A DNA stretch of 64,000 nt from Aurantiacibacter zhengii (GTDB taxonomy: Bacteria; Pseudomonadota; Alphaproteobacteria; Sphingomonadales; Sphingomonadaceae): contig NZ_QXFL01000011.1 of NCBI RefSeq assembly GCF_003584125.1, positions 1-64,000 of the forward strand. Direction: 5' to 3'. A model generated the notes under the pieces. The model was not told where the DNA came from. It ran no database searches and was given only the letters and a program-made list of their open reading frames with translations. Shown here in pieces: positions 46,801 through 56,014 of the stretch; position 1 is the first letter of the stretch, and each line of letters starts with the position of its first letter. A program made the position numbers and the translations under genes.

Positions 46801-49066
46801 GCGTTTCCGCTTCGAGGACAAAGACCAAAAAGCCCTAATCGAAGAGAAGGAGAAGCTCTTTGAGGCTGGCGAGCAGGGAGATTTCTTGCCTGCTATGTTC
46901 TGTTCACCGACCATGGAGCTCGGTGTCGACATCAGCGCACTCAACGTCGTCTATATGCGCAATGTCCCGCCCACACCTGCGAACTATGCGCAGCGCTCGG
47001 GGCGCGCTGGGCGCAGTGGTCACCCAGCCCTCGTGGTGACCTATTGCGCCGCTCAGTCACCGCACGATCAATACTACTTTGCCGATACTCCGGCGCTCGT
47101 CTCAGGCGTTGTCCGTCCACCGGCGCTCGATCTTGCAAACCAGGACCTTTTGACATCGCACCTGCAGGCTGAATGGCTTGCCCAGGTTGACGCCGCGCTG
47201 GAGGCCTCCATTCGCGACAATCTTGCAATGGATAAGAGCGGGAAGCCGTTGAAGGATGTCATACGTTTGGCAGCCGAGGAAGCGAGCGCTTCTAAGCGAG
47301 CGCGCCCGGTCATGCGGCGGCTAATTGAAGCGATGCTAAGCGATATCGAGCCTGCCGATGCGCCGTGGCTGGAAGATGTTGAGACATTTGTCAACCAGGT
47401 GAACGGTGCAGCTCTCGAGAGTTTCGAGAGGAGTTTTGATAGGTGGCGCAATCTCTATGAGAGCGCGAGAGCCGAGCAGGACAAGGCTCACGCAATTCAG
47501 CAGAAGACCGGGCTCCAGCGAGGGGAACGGCGTGCAGCAAAGAACCGTTATGTGAATGCGACCAAGGAGCTCGAGGTCCTTGAGCGGGGGCAGTCGAAAT
47601 ACGGCTCAGACTTCTACGTCTATCGCTATCTGGCGACCGAAGGCTTCTTGCCAGGATACAATTTTCCTCGTCTCCCGCTCTATGCCTTTGTGCCTGCCGA
47701 CAAGACATCGGTTCTCCAGCGCCCGCGCTTCTTGGCGATTGCTGAATTTGGACCGAACGCGCTTATCTATCATGAGGGACGGGCTTACCGCGTCACCAAG
47801 GCGAAGCTTCCGGCCGAAAGCCGCAGCGATGACGGCAAGCTGTCAACCAACACGCTGATCCTCTGCGGCCAGTGCGGAGCTGCACACAAAGACCCTCTGC
47901 AAGAACGCTGTCATGCTTGCCAATCCTCTCTTGCAGGCGTGGAAAGGATCGACACGGTCTTCCGGATCGACAATGTCGAGACCTCGCCTTCGCTTCGTAT
48001 CACGGCAAATGACGAGGACCGCCAACGCAGAGGCTTTGAAATTCTGACCGTGTTCCAGTGGCCGACGAAAGATGGGGTGCCGCAGATCCGTGGCAGGGTT
48101 GTTGGACAAGGTTCGAACGCTCTACTCCACCTCGACTATGGCCCAGCGACGACGCTTTCGCGGCTTAACAAGGGGCTGAAGCGCCGCAAGAGTAAGTCGA
48201 TCCTGGGCTTCTTCATCGATCCGCAAACAGGGCGCTGGATCAAGGATCCCTCGAGCGGGGATAGCGATGAGGGAATGGGTGATCCTGGAAACGCGCCGCC
48301 GCAGCGCATCGTGCCGATCGTTGAAGATCACAAGAATGCCATGCTGCTGAGGCCAGCCACCAATTTCAGGCCGGACCAGATGGCGACGCTACAGCATGCG
48401 CTGCTGCGCGGCGTTCAAACCGAATTTGAATTGGAGGAAGGGGAGCTTCTTGGCGAGCCGCTTCCGACGCGCGAGGAGCGGAATTGCGTACTTATTTACG
48501 AAGCCACGGAAGGCGGAGCCGGCGTACTCAATCGCCTCGTTTCTGATCCGTCGGCGATCGCCAATGCTGCTACCCGCGCTCTCAAACTCATGCATTATCG
48601 CGAGCCATTTGATGGTGAGGAGCTAGAAGAGCAGGAGGATAGCTGCATCGCTGGCTGCTATCGCTGCCTATTGTCCTATTACAATCAGCCTGATCATGAG
48701 CTGATCGACCGACGCGACAGCGAAGTGGTCGAATACCTTATCGCCCTAAGCCAGTCCGATGACATCAGCGCTGCTAAAGCAAATGCATCTGGTAAAACCA
48801 GTGATGGGAACGAGGCTGGTTCGGATGCTTCCGGTTGGCGAGAAGCCTTCGAGCGGTGGGGAGCACAAGAGCCTAAGGCGCTCGATATCGAAGGCGGCAT
48901 CATCAATTTCTACTGGCCGTCCAGAGATGTCCTGGCGGTGGTTGGTCAGCTAACGGATGCTGCGAAGAGCATCGCCTCTACCCGCGGTATTTTGGATCTC
49001 ATAGAGTTACCAACCGCTCCGGGCGATGAGCCTCCGGCAAGCCTCAAAACAGCATTGGGAATTTGA
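43868..49066 (+). CDS. DISARM-like helicase-DUF1998 protein (apparent DrmA-DrmB fusion)
   Basis: A 1732-residue SF2 helicase. Walker A TTGTGSGKS lies at about 109-117, the DExH-type box LDELHTYRG at about 231, and motifs V-VI MELGVDIS and YAQRSGRAGRSG at about 1010-1050. Several CxxC zinc-binding pairs follow (FFCRDCGQ near 457, FCPHCSH, LCGQCGAAH with CHACQ near 1331-1352). The C-terminus is a DUF1998/MrfA-type domain with EATEGGAGVLNRL and SCIAGCYRCLLSYYNQ near 1590. In DISARM, helicase DrmA and DUF1998 protein DrmB are separate; here both layouts are in one chain of about their combined size. GTG at 43868 has GGGGG 7-8 bases upstream. A MrfA-like repair helicase is the alternative, but the neighbours favour defence. 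Confidence 0.85.
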   Translation: MNIFDLDRSLVERYASFSRSFSRIRAQEIADKIDAVYDSGKFWPDPLITINPRFEKGGSIDKLVQEGVLDPALEQIFAFGKERHPITLHRHQERAVIKARAKESFVVTTGTGSGKSLCFFVPIIDAIVRAKRAGEAPKTRAIIIYPMNALANSQLGEIQKFVADADIPDDLKPTVARYTGQESEEERKAIAEQKPDIILTNFMMLELLMTRQYKLDQKVIDNSIGLDFLVLDELHTYRGRQGADVAMLVRRVKERLAPKKHLICIGTSATMSSSPDEVERAKRVSEVATKLFGQPVAHENVIDELLERATCPEVKPATLGAKLVQAVKDELPDTLTDEELYNHPLACWVETEIGLDDGEKLRRRKPITLKEAAKKLAKQTSEDEDRCESILAKMLGIMGTPEKDRGGEGDRAFLAFKLHRFISGAGQAYVTLEAAQERRVALEGQIYHPDDEGARLYPVFFCRDCGQEILSVTYGHDEDGLVRMLARPIDEPVSDEPDALGDETGYLVPAVNEDFDFSGNPEDYPDSWQETAPSGEIRLAGSHRGKHEGQHLFLKPDGAPCGEGEGGTPSWFFRGPYRFCPHCSHQPASQARERNKLAGLSAEGRSSATTLIVASVLSWMDQDASLRKHSRKLLGFTDNRQDAALQAGHFNDFIFVSLLRGAIYRAVAEAGEGGLKPSQFGDAVRRALGFDLEWEDRLADWMRDPKVKGYGKRQGAQETLSEVLAHRLWADLRKGWRFTNPNLEDVGLIEARFMGLSDLAKDDEEFADCPRLAELTPDKREQLFAILFDAMRQSLAVSTPALDRERIRQMAEESDGRLRLPWAIDPEEIRGLRESGMLMIEVPKRSRISAADAELILRAGERSNLAKALRDKSIWGEKLGRDDYEEVIKGLLSAAESHEIVRRVQSGFELPAWRLAPTNLRLFAQPDGEGSDKHNQFFRTLYHGVAATLAESGPLQNAFEAREHTAQVDSDVREWREQRFRFEDKDQKALIEEKEKLFEAGEQGDFLPAMFCSPTMELGVDISALNVVYMRNVPPTPANYAQRSGRAGRSGHPALVVTYCAAQSPHDQYYFADTPALVSGVVRPPALDLANQDLLTSHLQAEWLAQVDAALEASIRDNLAMDKSGKPLKDVIRLAAEEASASKRARPVMRRLIEAMLSDIEPADAPWLEDVETFVNQVNGAALESFERSFDRWRNLYESARAEQDKAHAIQQKTGLQRGERRAAKNRYVNATKELEVLERGQSKYGSDFYVYRYLATEGFLPGYNFPRLPLYAFVPADKTSVLQRPRFLAIAEFGPNALIYHEGRAYRVTKAKLPAESRSDDGKLSTNTLILCGQCGAAHKDPLQERCHACQSSLAGVERIDTVFRIDNVETSPSLRITANDEDRQRRGFEILTVFQWPTKDGVPQIRGRVVGQGSNALLHLDYGPATTLSRLNKGLKRRKSKSILGFFIDPQTGRWIKDPSSGDSDEGMGDPGNAPPQRIVPIVEDHKNAMLLRPATNFRPDQMATLQHALLRGVQTEFELEEGELLGEPLPTREERNCVLIYEATEGGAGVLNRLVSDPSAIANAATRALKLMHYREPFDGEELEEQEDSCIAGCYRCLLSYYNQPDHELIDRRDSEVVEYLIALSQSDDISAAKANASGKTSDGNEAGSDASGWREAFERWGAQEPKALDIEGGIINFYWPSRDVLAVVGQLTDAAKSIASTRGILDLIELPTAPGDEPPASLKTALGI

Positions 49067-49068
49067 GA

Positions 49069-51858
49069 ATGGACGCTGTGCGTTTCAGCCCTGGCGATTT
49101 GGTCAATGCACGCGGCCGCGAATGGGTGGTCTTGCCATCTCGAGAGGGCTTTCTGCGCGTTCGACCGCTTTCAGGATCGGACGAAGATGCGCAGACGCTC
49201 ATCCCAGCGCTCGAACGCCAACCGGTAAAGCCCGCGCGCTTCGAGCCGCCGACAGCGGATCAGCTCGACACGCAAGCTGGTGCTCAGCTTTTAGCCGATG
49301 CGCTTCGCCTCTCGCTGCGGCGTGGCGCCGGCCCATTCCGGAGCGCAGCGCATCTCGGGGTTGAGCCAAGGGCTTATCAGCTTGTGCCTTTGATGATGGC
49401 GCTGAAATTGTCGCCAGCGCGCCTTTTGATCGCCGATGACGTGGGTATCGGTAAGACCATTGAGGCAGGCATCATTCTTCGCGAATGGCTTGATCGCGGT
49501 ACAATCGACCGGTTCACCGTACTTTGCCCTCCTCACCTGGTTGATCAATGGATCAGCGAGCTCTCGGAAAAGTTTGATATCGATGCGGTCGCAGTGACCT
49601 CGTCCCGGGCGCGCCGACTGGAACGCGGCCTTCCCGCGTCTCAAAGCCTTTTCGAAGCCTACCCCTTCACCGTTGTCAGCCTGGATTACATCAAAGCGGA
49701 CAGTCGCCGCGACGACTTCGCTCGCGCGTGCCCCGATCTCGTGATCGTCGATGAAGCCCATACGTGCGCTGGCAGTGAAGGTGGGACCCACCAGCGTTAT
49801 GAATTGCTGAAAAGCCTGGCGGGCGATGCCGAACGCCATATGCTTTTTTTGACGGCCACACCCCATAGCGGCGATGTGGACGCCTACCAGCGCTTGCTGG
49901 GTCTCGTCGAACCAGATCTCGCCAACCCTCCGCCGCAAGGGGCCGATGAGGCACGGCGTACGCAATACTCTCGCAAGCTTGCGCAGCACTTCGTGCAGCG
50001 CCGACGCCCAGACATTCAGGAGGGATGGGGCGAAGACAAAGCCTTCAAGCCGCATCTTACGAAGTCGGTGCCCTATGAGTTGGTTGGCGAGTATCGGGCG
50101 CTGCAAGAGGACGTGCTCGACTATTCCCTTGAGGTGACCAATCGGTCCGGGAGTGACAAGCGATCGCGTAGGCTCGCATTCTGGAGCACCTTAGCGCTGA
50201 TGCGCTGTGTCGGCTCCTCGCCCGCTGCAGCTGCGAGCGCGCTCAACAACCGTTTATCTGGACTGGCTGAGGCCGAAGAGGTTGAGCCGATCGTGTTCGA
50301 GATGGATGACGGGACGCTTGATGACAGCGACATTGAGCCCGCAACGGCCATGGTCGATGCTGAAGAATATACCGCGCTCACGAAGCTAATCGCACGCGCA
50401 AATGCGCTCGACAATGCCAAGGGCGATGGCGACCCCAAGGTCAAGACTCTTGTCGACGAACTAGCGCCGCTCCTGAAAGCCGGCGCAAACCCAGTTATCT
50501 TTTGCCGCTTTATTGCGACCGCCGAGGCGCTTGGGGAGATACTTCGGTTGAAGTGGCCCAAGCTCCATACGGAAGTGGTGACAGGTCGCTTGACGCCCGA
50601 AGAGCGCCGTGACCGTGTCGAAGACATGGGAGCCAGCGAGCAGAGATTGTTGGTGGCGACCGACTGTCTCTCCGAGGGTATCAACCTGCAAGAGCATTTC
50701 GATACCGTGGTGCATTATGATCTGAGCTGGAACCCGACGAGGCACCAGCAGCGCGAAGGCCGTGTGGATCGCTTTGGACAACAAGCAGAGCAGGTACGCT
50801 CGATCATGCTCCACGGCTCCAATAGTGCGATTGATGGCGCAGTGCTCAAGGTCATTATTCGCAAGGCTGAAGAGATACAGAAGGCGACCGGCGTCAGCGT
50901 GCCGATGCCAGAGGATCAGGACAGCATTACCTCAGCCCTCATGCAGGCCATGCTTATGCGCAAAGGCTCCGAGCATGCGCAGCTAGTGCTCGATTTTGGT
51001 GCCTCAGCAGGAAAGTTCGAGGCGGCATGGCGCGATGCGGCAGAAGGCGCGAAGGCCAGTAGAGCTCGATATGCGCAAAACGCAATGAAGCCGGATGAGG
51101 TCATTCCGGAATGGAAGAAGATGCGTGCGCTGAATGGTGGACCGCGGGAGGTCGAGCGTTTCACCAGGCGCGCACTGCAGCGTCTTGGAGCTGGACTTGA
51201 AGAGGTCTCGGGCCACTATCTCGTCCATTACGACGAGCTTCCTGAAAGCATCAGTGAAAAGCTTCAGGCGCGCAATCTCAAAGGAACGCGGCGCATCTCT
51301 TTCGTCGACGATCCGGCGCAGAACGTTGCGCATGTGGGCCGCGTCCATCCGCTCGTTTCGCATCTTGCGGAGACGCTGAGCGAGGGCGCGCTTGATCCCA
51401 CTTCGTCGGAGACCAAACCTTTGGGGAGGGGCGGTGTCTGGCGAACCTCCGCTGTCCAAGAAGCAACGACATTGCTGGTCATGCGGATGCGCTTCCAGCT
51501 TATCACCAGTGGCCGGACGAGCCGAATGCTTTTGGCCGAAGAGGCTTTGGGCATGGCGTTCGGTCCAGATTCCAGCGCGGCAAAAGCTGAAGGCCCTGAG
51601 GCACTGGCTCTGCTGGAACGCGAGGCTAGTGGTGATCTGGCTGAAGAAGCACGCCAAAGGCACTTGGAGCGAGCGCTCGAAAGAATCAACGAATACAGCG
51701 GTGAGATCGATAGATTGGCGCGCGAGCGAGCAGATCAGCTTTCTGAAGATCACGTCAAGCTGACCCGGGCGGCTGGTGGCGGCGCCACCGTTGAGGTCAG
51801 TGCGGTCATGCCTCCCGATATCATTGGCCTCTATGTGCTTCTGCCGGAGGCAAACTGA
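49069..51858 (+). CDS. SNF2-like helicase, DrmD-like
   Basis: A 929-residue SWI2/SNF2-type ATPase. Walker A is DDVGIGKTIEAG at about 122-133, the DEAH box VIVDEAHTC at about 225, and FLTATPHSGD follows. The C-terminal helicase half has ATDCLSEGINLQEHFD near 530 and HQQREGRVDRFGQ near 560. The last 350 residues are helical and specific to this family. The gene starts 3 bases after the previous stop, and its own stop overlaps the methylase start (TGATG). Its position beside a DrmA/B-like protein and an Eco57I-class methylase matches class 1 DISARM DrmD. Confidence 0.87.
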   Translation: MDAVRFSPGDLVNARGREWVVLPSREGFLRVRPLSGSDEDAQTLIPALERQPVKPARFEPPTADQLDTQAGAQLLADALRLSLRRGAGPFRSAAHLGVEPRAYQLVPLMMALKLSPARLLIADDVGIGKTIEAGIILREWLDRGTIDRFTVLCPPHLVDQWISELSEKFDIDAVAVTSSRARRLERGLPASQSLFEAYPFTVVSLDYIKADSRRDDFARACPDLVIVDEAHTCAGSEGGTHQRYELLKSLAGDAERHMLFLTATPHSGDVDAYQRLLGLVEPDLANPPPQGADEARRTQYSRKLAQHFVQRRRPDIQEGWGEDKAFKPHLTKSVPYELVGEYRALQEDVLDYSLEVTNRSGSDKRSRRLAFWSTLALMRCVGSSPAAAASALNNRLSGLAEAEEVEPIVFEMDDGTLDDSDIEPATAMVDAEEYTALTKLIARANALDNAKGDGDPKVKTLVDELAPLLKAGANPVIFCRFIATAEALGEILRLKWPKLHTEVVTGRLTPEERRDRVEDMGASEQRLLVATDCLSEGINLQEHFDTVVHYDLSWNPTRHQQREGRVDRFGQQAEQVRSIMLHGSNSAIDGAVLKVIIRKAEEIQKATGVSVPMPEDQDSITSALMQAMLMRKGSEHAQLVLDFGASAGKFEAAWRDAAEGAKASRARYAQNAMKPDEVIPEWKKMRALNGGPREVERFTRRALQRLGAGLEEVSGHYLVHYDELPESISEKLQARNLKGTRRISFVDDPAQNVAHVGRVHPLVSHLAETLSEGALDPTSSETKPLGRGGVWRTSAVQEATTLLVMRMRFQLITSGRTSRMLLAEEALGMAFGPDSSAAKAEGPEALALLEREASGDLAEEARQRHLERALERINEYSGEIDRLARERADQLSEDHVKLTRAAGGGATVEVSAVMPPDIIGLYVLLPEAN

Positions 51859-54800
51859 TGGCCAGGTCGCAAAAACGCCTCGCGGATATCGGCTTTACCG
51901 CAATAACAATTGAGGGTGGCCTGATATCGCCCGACCAGGTGGTGAAGGTTGCGAGCACGACGCCTGACCAGAAGACGGCTGCCGAATACAGCTGCCCCAA
52001 GGGCGTTTCACTTCGTGATGAGATCACGCGCTACTTTCAGATCGGGAAAGCCATATGGAAGAGCTTCGCCTCGATAGAGACTCCCACCCAGCAACAGACT
52101 GACGCTTTTGTTGAGGAACTGCTCACAAGCGCATTTGGGTTTGAGCTGACAAGGGCTGGCTCGAGACCGCGAGGCGACAGAAGGTTTGCAATTGCATTTG
52201 AAGGCTCTGACGGCCGTGTTCCCGTCGTCGTTACAGCGCCGCTGAGTCTGGAAGAGGATGGTAAGTCCAAGGACGCATTCACTGTTGGCCGCACGCAATT
52301 TGGTGACGGTGCCAATGGGCGAATTGCCAAGCGCTCAGCGGCCTTGCTGCTCCAGGATTGGCTAAACGCCAATGCGGACTTCTATTGGGGCTTGGTGTTC
52401 GCGGGCGACCGCGTACGCCTGATGCGGGATAACGCCAGCTTTACCCGGCCCGCCTTTATCGAGGCTGACCTCGGAGCGATTTTCCGCGATGACATGTTCG
52501 CGGAGTTCACGGCTTGGTGGCTTCTGACGCACGCCTCGCGCTTCGGCAAAGCAGGTGCGCCTCCCAGCGAAGCTCCGCTTGAGCACTGGCGCGAAGCGGG
52601 GATGGAGGCAGGTACCGCTGTCCGCGATAAGCTGCGCGGGAACGTGGAGAGCGCCCTGCTCGCGATCGGCAAAGGGCTGCTTGGCCACAACCCGGAGCTG
52701 CGCCGCAAGATCGATGACAATGAACTATCGATGCAGTCGCTCTTCGAGCAGATGCTACGGATGGTCTATCGACTGATCTTCCTAGCAGTCGCTGAAGATC
52801 GCGATCTATTGCATGCCCCGGGCACGGCTCGGGCGACGAAGCAACTTTATCAGGAGAACTACGGCTTTGCGTATCTGCGCAATCGCGCGACAAGACGTGG
52901 ATCACGCGACACGCATGGTGATGCATGGGAAGGTCTGAAAATCGTCTTCAGTGCTCTCGCTCGGGGTGAGAAGGATTTGGGGTTGCCTGCCTTGGGTGGT
53001 CTCTTCTCCGCAGACGCGACGCCAGATCTCGAGCAGTGCGCAATACCCAACCGGTATCTGCTCGAAGCCATCTTCAATCTCGGATGGATGATGGAGGAAG
53101 GGCGCCGCGTCCGGATCAACTGGCGTGATATGGCGACGGAAGAATTTGGCAGCGTCTACGAAGGGCTGCTGGAGCTGACCCCCACACGTACGGATGAGGG
53201 ACGCTCCTTCGACTTCGTTGAGGATCTGAAAGGCAATGCCCGCAAGACGTCGGGAAGCTACTACACGCCAGATAGACTCGTGCAGACCCTCCTCGACAGC
53301 GCGCTCAACCCAGTACTCGAGAAAGCAGAAGCCGTGGCTCGCGAAGAAGGCATATTGGATCTGAAGATCATCGATCCTGCCTGCGGCTCTGGGCACTTTC
53401 TGCTGGGCGCCGCTCGCAGAATGGCAACGCGGGTAGCGCAGCTGCGCGATCCTGACGCACCAGACTACAATCGCGCACTACGAGAAGTGGTGGGGCGCTG
53501 CGTCCACGGGGTGGACCGCAACCCAATGGCGGTGGAACTGGCCAAGGTGGCGCTTTGGATCGAGAGTGTTTCCCCGGGGCAACCGCTTGGTTTCCTCGAC
53601 GCCAATATCCGCTGCGGCGACGCGCTGCTGGGCGTGTTCGACCTGGAGGCGCTGGAACAGGGCATTCCCGACGATGCCTACAAGCCGCTGACCGGCGATG
53701 TGAAAGAGGCTGCCGCCTACTACAAGAAGAAGAACAAGGACGAGAAGAAGGGCCAGGGCAGCTTCGATTTCGCCAGCGGCACCGGGGCCATGCCGCCGAA
53801 GAAGCTGGCTGCGAACTTATCCACCATCCGCCGCATGCCGGAAGACACGGTGGGACAGGTTGAAAAGAAGCGCGAGGCGTTCGAGACTTGGAAGAACGAT
53901 CCCGATCGCCGCGCCACTCGCGTCGCCTGCGACTTCTACACCGCCGCCTTCCTCATGACCAAGGTCGAGGTACCGGAGAATTACCAGCGCGGCACCGTGC
54001 CGACCACGGCTGACGTGTGGAAACGCCTTGGCGGGGGGCAGGTCTTCGGTCTGCTCGAAGCCGCCGCTGTGGACGCTTCGGAAGAAGCCCGCGCCTTCCA
54101 CTGGCCGCTCGCCTTTCCCGATGTGCTGATCGGCAAAGGCGGGTTCGATGTCGTGCTGGGCAATCCGCCGTGGGAACGGATCAAACTGCAGGAGCAGGAG
54201 TTCTTCGCCGGTCACGAGGTGGCCGACGCGTCCAACGCCGCCGCGCGCACTCGTGCGATCGCGAAGCTGGCGCAAGCTGAGGAAGGCTCGTCATCGCGTC
54301 TGCTCTACGACGCCTTCCAGACCGCCAAGCGCATCGCTGAGGCGACCAGCGCCTTCGCGCGCGTGTCGGGCGAAGATGGCGGTCGCTACCCCTATACCGG
54401 CACGGGCGACGTCAACACCTACGCTCTGTTTTCGGAGCATTTCCTCAATCTCCTCGAGCAGAGCGGACGTGCGGGGATCATCGTGCCCACCGGCATCGCC
54501 ACCGACGCCACTACCGCGCCGTTCTTCGGCCATCTGGTGAGCGAGAAGCGGCTCGCCCGTCTGTTCGATTTCGAAAACAGCGCACCAATCTTCCCCGGCG
54601 TCCACCGTAGCTTCAAGTTTAGCCTTCTGACGCTCGGCAACGATGTAGACGAGGCAGAGTTTTCCTTCTTCCTTACCGATCCATCGCAGCTTGAAGACAG
54701 CCGTCGGCGCTTCACCCTCTCGCCCGCCGAGATCGCGCGGATCAACCCGAACACAAAAACCGCCCCCGTTTTCCGCGCCCGCAAGGACGCCGAACTGACT

Positions 54801-55919
54801 GCGACCATCTACAACCGTGTGTCCGTGCTGATCGACGAGGCGAAGGGCGGCAAGCCGGGCGAGCCGGGCAATCCATGGGGCATCAGCTTCATGGCGATGT
54901 TCCACATGTCGAACGACAGCCACCTGTTCCGCACCTCCGAACAGCTCGCTGCCGATGGTTGGGAGCGGCAGGGCACCGACTGGGTCCGCCCGTCCGGCGC
55001 GCGCGGCAACACCCCCGGTTTAGCTCTCACCGGTGGCCGGGATACTGCCCACCTCGACCTCTCCACCGGCTCTCCCGCTCCGGCCAGCGAGAAGAGGTAT
55101 GTTCCGCTTTACGAAGCGAAAATGTTTGACCAATTCAACCACCGGTACGCGGATTACAGCGCTCGTGGAGGAGAGCGCGGACACCGAGTACTGCCGGAGC
55201 TTGACGACAGCCGCCTTGCTGATCCAAGCGCCGAGGCCGAACCCTTTTACTGGGTACGTCAAACCGAAGTTGCGTCACGAACCGATGCGTCTTGGTTGAT
55301 GGGCTACGGAGAGGCGACGACCGCGTCCACATCTCGCACGATGGTGATGACAGCATTCCCAGCTACAGGTGTAGGTCACAAAGAGATTGAAGTCTTCTTG
55401 GAAGCCAAACCAAGCAAAAAGGCCGCGTTTCTTGCGAACGCGAACTCAACTGTCCTTGATGTCGTTTGCAGGACGAAGGTCTCTTACCTCAATCTAGGCC
55501 AATACATTGTTAAACAACTCCCCATCCTCCCACCCAGCGCCTACAGCGAGAGCGATCTCGGCTTCATCGTCCCACGGGTGCTGGAGCTCAGCTACACTTC
55601 GCATTCCATGGCCCCCTTTGCGCGCGACCTAGGTTATGAGGGCGAGCCGTTCCGCTGGAACGAGGACCGCCGCGCCCAGCTCCGGGCCGAGCTCGACGCC
55701 TGGTACGCGCTCGCCTACGGCCTCTCCCGCAATGAGCTGCGCTATGTCCTCGATCCCAAGGACGTGATGGGCGAAGACTACCCATCCGAAACCTTCCGCG
55801 TCCTCAAGAACAACGAAATCAGGAAACACGGCGAATACCGCACTCAGCGCCTCGTCCTCGCCGCCTACGACAAGCTGATAGCCGAAGGCATGCGACCGCG
55901 GGTGGAGGGGTATCGGTGA
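51858..55919 (+). CDS. Eco57I-class adenine methyltransferase, DrmMI-like
   Basis: A 1353-residue protein. The SAM motif DPACGSGHFLLGAARRM is near residue 504 and catalytic motif IV LGNPPWERIK near 767. Helical insertions and a probable target-recognition region occupy about 1050-1240. The N-terminal 480 residues resemble the front of type IIG enzymes, but I could not identify a PD-(D/E)XK nuclease site. In DISARM the methylase marks host DNA. Base use is uneven: about 53.5-55.1 kb is richer in G/C-ending codons than the sequence before it and than about 55.13-55.56 kb, which suggests mosaic origin. Confidence 0.87.
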   Translation: MARSQKRLADIGFTAITIEGGLISPDQVVKVASTTPDQKTAAEYSCPKGVSLRDEITRYFQIGKAIWKSFASIETPTQQQTDAFVEELLTSAFGFELTRAGSRPRGDRRFAIAFEGSDGRVPVVVTAPLSLEEDGKSKDAFTVGRTQFGDGANGRIAKRSAALLLQDWLNANADFYWGLVFAGDRVRLMRDNASFTRPAFIEADLGAIFRDDMFAEFTAWWLLTHASRFGKAGAPPSEAPLEHWREAGMEAGTAVRDKLRGNVESALLAIGKGLLGHNPELRRKIDDNELSMQSLFEQMLRMVYRLIFLAVAEDRDLLHAPGTARATKQLYQENYGFAYLRNRATRRGSRDTHGDAWEGLKIVFSALARGEKDLGLPALGGLFSADATPDLEQCAIPNRYLLEAIFNLGWMMEEGRRVRINWRDMATEEFGSVYEGLLELTPTRTDEGRSFDFVEDLKGNARKTSGSYYTPDRLVQTLLDSALNPVLEKAEAVAREEGILDLKIIDPACGSGHFLLGAARRMATRVAQLRDPDAPDYNRALREVVGRCVHGVDRNPMAVELAKVALWIESVSPGQPLGFLDANIRCGDALLGVFDLEALEQGIPDDAYKPLTGDVKEAAAYYKKKNKDEKKGQGSFDFASGTGAMPPKKLAANLSTIRRMPEDTVGQVEKKREAFETWKNDPDRRATRVACDFYTAAFLMTKVEVPENYQRGTVPTTADVWKRLGGGQVFGLLEAAAVDASEEARAFHWPLAFPDVLIGKGGFDVVLGNPPWERIKLQEQEFFAGHEVADASNAAARTRAIAKLAQAEEGSSSRLLYDAFQTAKRIAEATSAFARVSGEDGGRYPYTGTGDVNTYALFSEHFLNLLEQSGRAGIIVPTGIATDATTAPFFGHLVSEKRLARLFDFENSAPIFPGVHRSFKFSLLTLGNDVDEAEFSFFLTDPSQLEDSRRRFTLSPAEIARINPNTKTAPVFRARKDAELTATIYNRVSVLIDEAKGGKPGEPGNPWGISFMAMFHMSNDSHLFRTSEQLAADGWERQGTDWVRPSGARGNTPGLALTGGRDTAHLDLSTGSPAPASEKRYVPLYEAKMFDQFNHRYADYSARGGERGHRVLPELDDSRLADPSAEAEPFYWVRQTEVASRTDASWLMGYGEATTASTSRTMVMTAFPATGVGHKEIEVFLEAKPSKKAAFLANANSTVLDVVCRTKVSYLNLGQYIVKQLPILPPSAYSESDLGFIVPRVLELSYTSHSMAPFARDLGYEGEPFRWNEDRRAQLRAELDAWYALAYGLSRNELRYVLDPKDVMGEDYPSETFRVLKNNEIRKHGEYRTQRLVLAAYDKLIAEGMRPRVEGYR

Positions 55920-56014
55920 ACGAAGTCGTTGCAATCGAGCCGGCCAAAGATCGTGCGGCTATCCCGGCGCTGATCGCTGATCGTAAGCATGTAGGTCAGA
56001 GCCATGCTTCCTGA
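55916..56014 (+). pseudogene. Short frame, possible remnant of a tyrosine integrase N-terminus
   Basis: A 32-codon frame starts at a GTG overlapping the methylase stop (GTGA) and reads MNEVVAIEPAKDRAAIPALI, then stops inside the HNH gene. The wording resembles the lead of sphingomonad tyrosine recombinases, but this is from memory and the match is short. It may equally be a non-functional overlap peptide. Confidence 0.25.
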
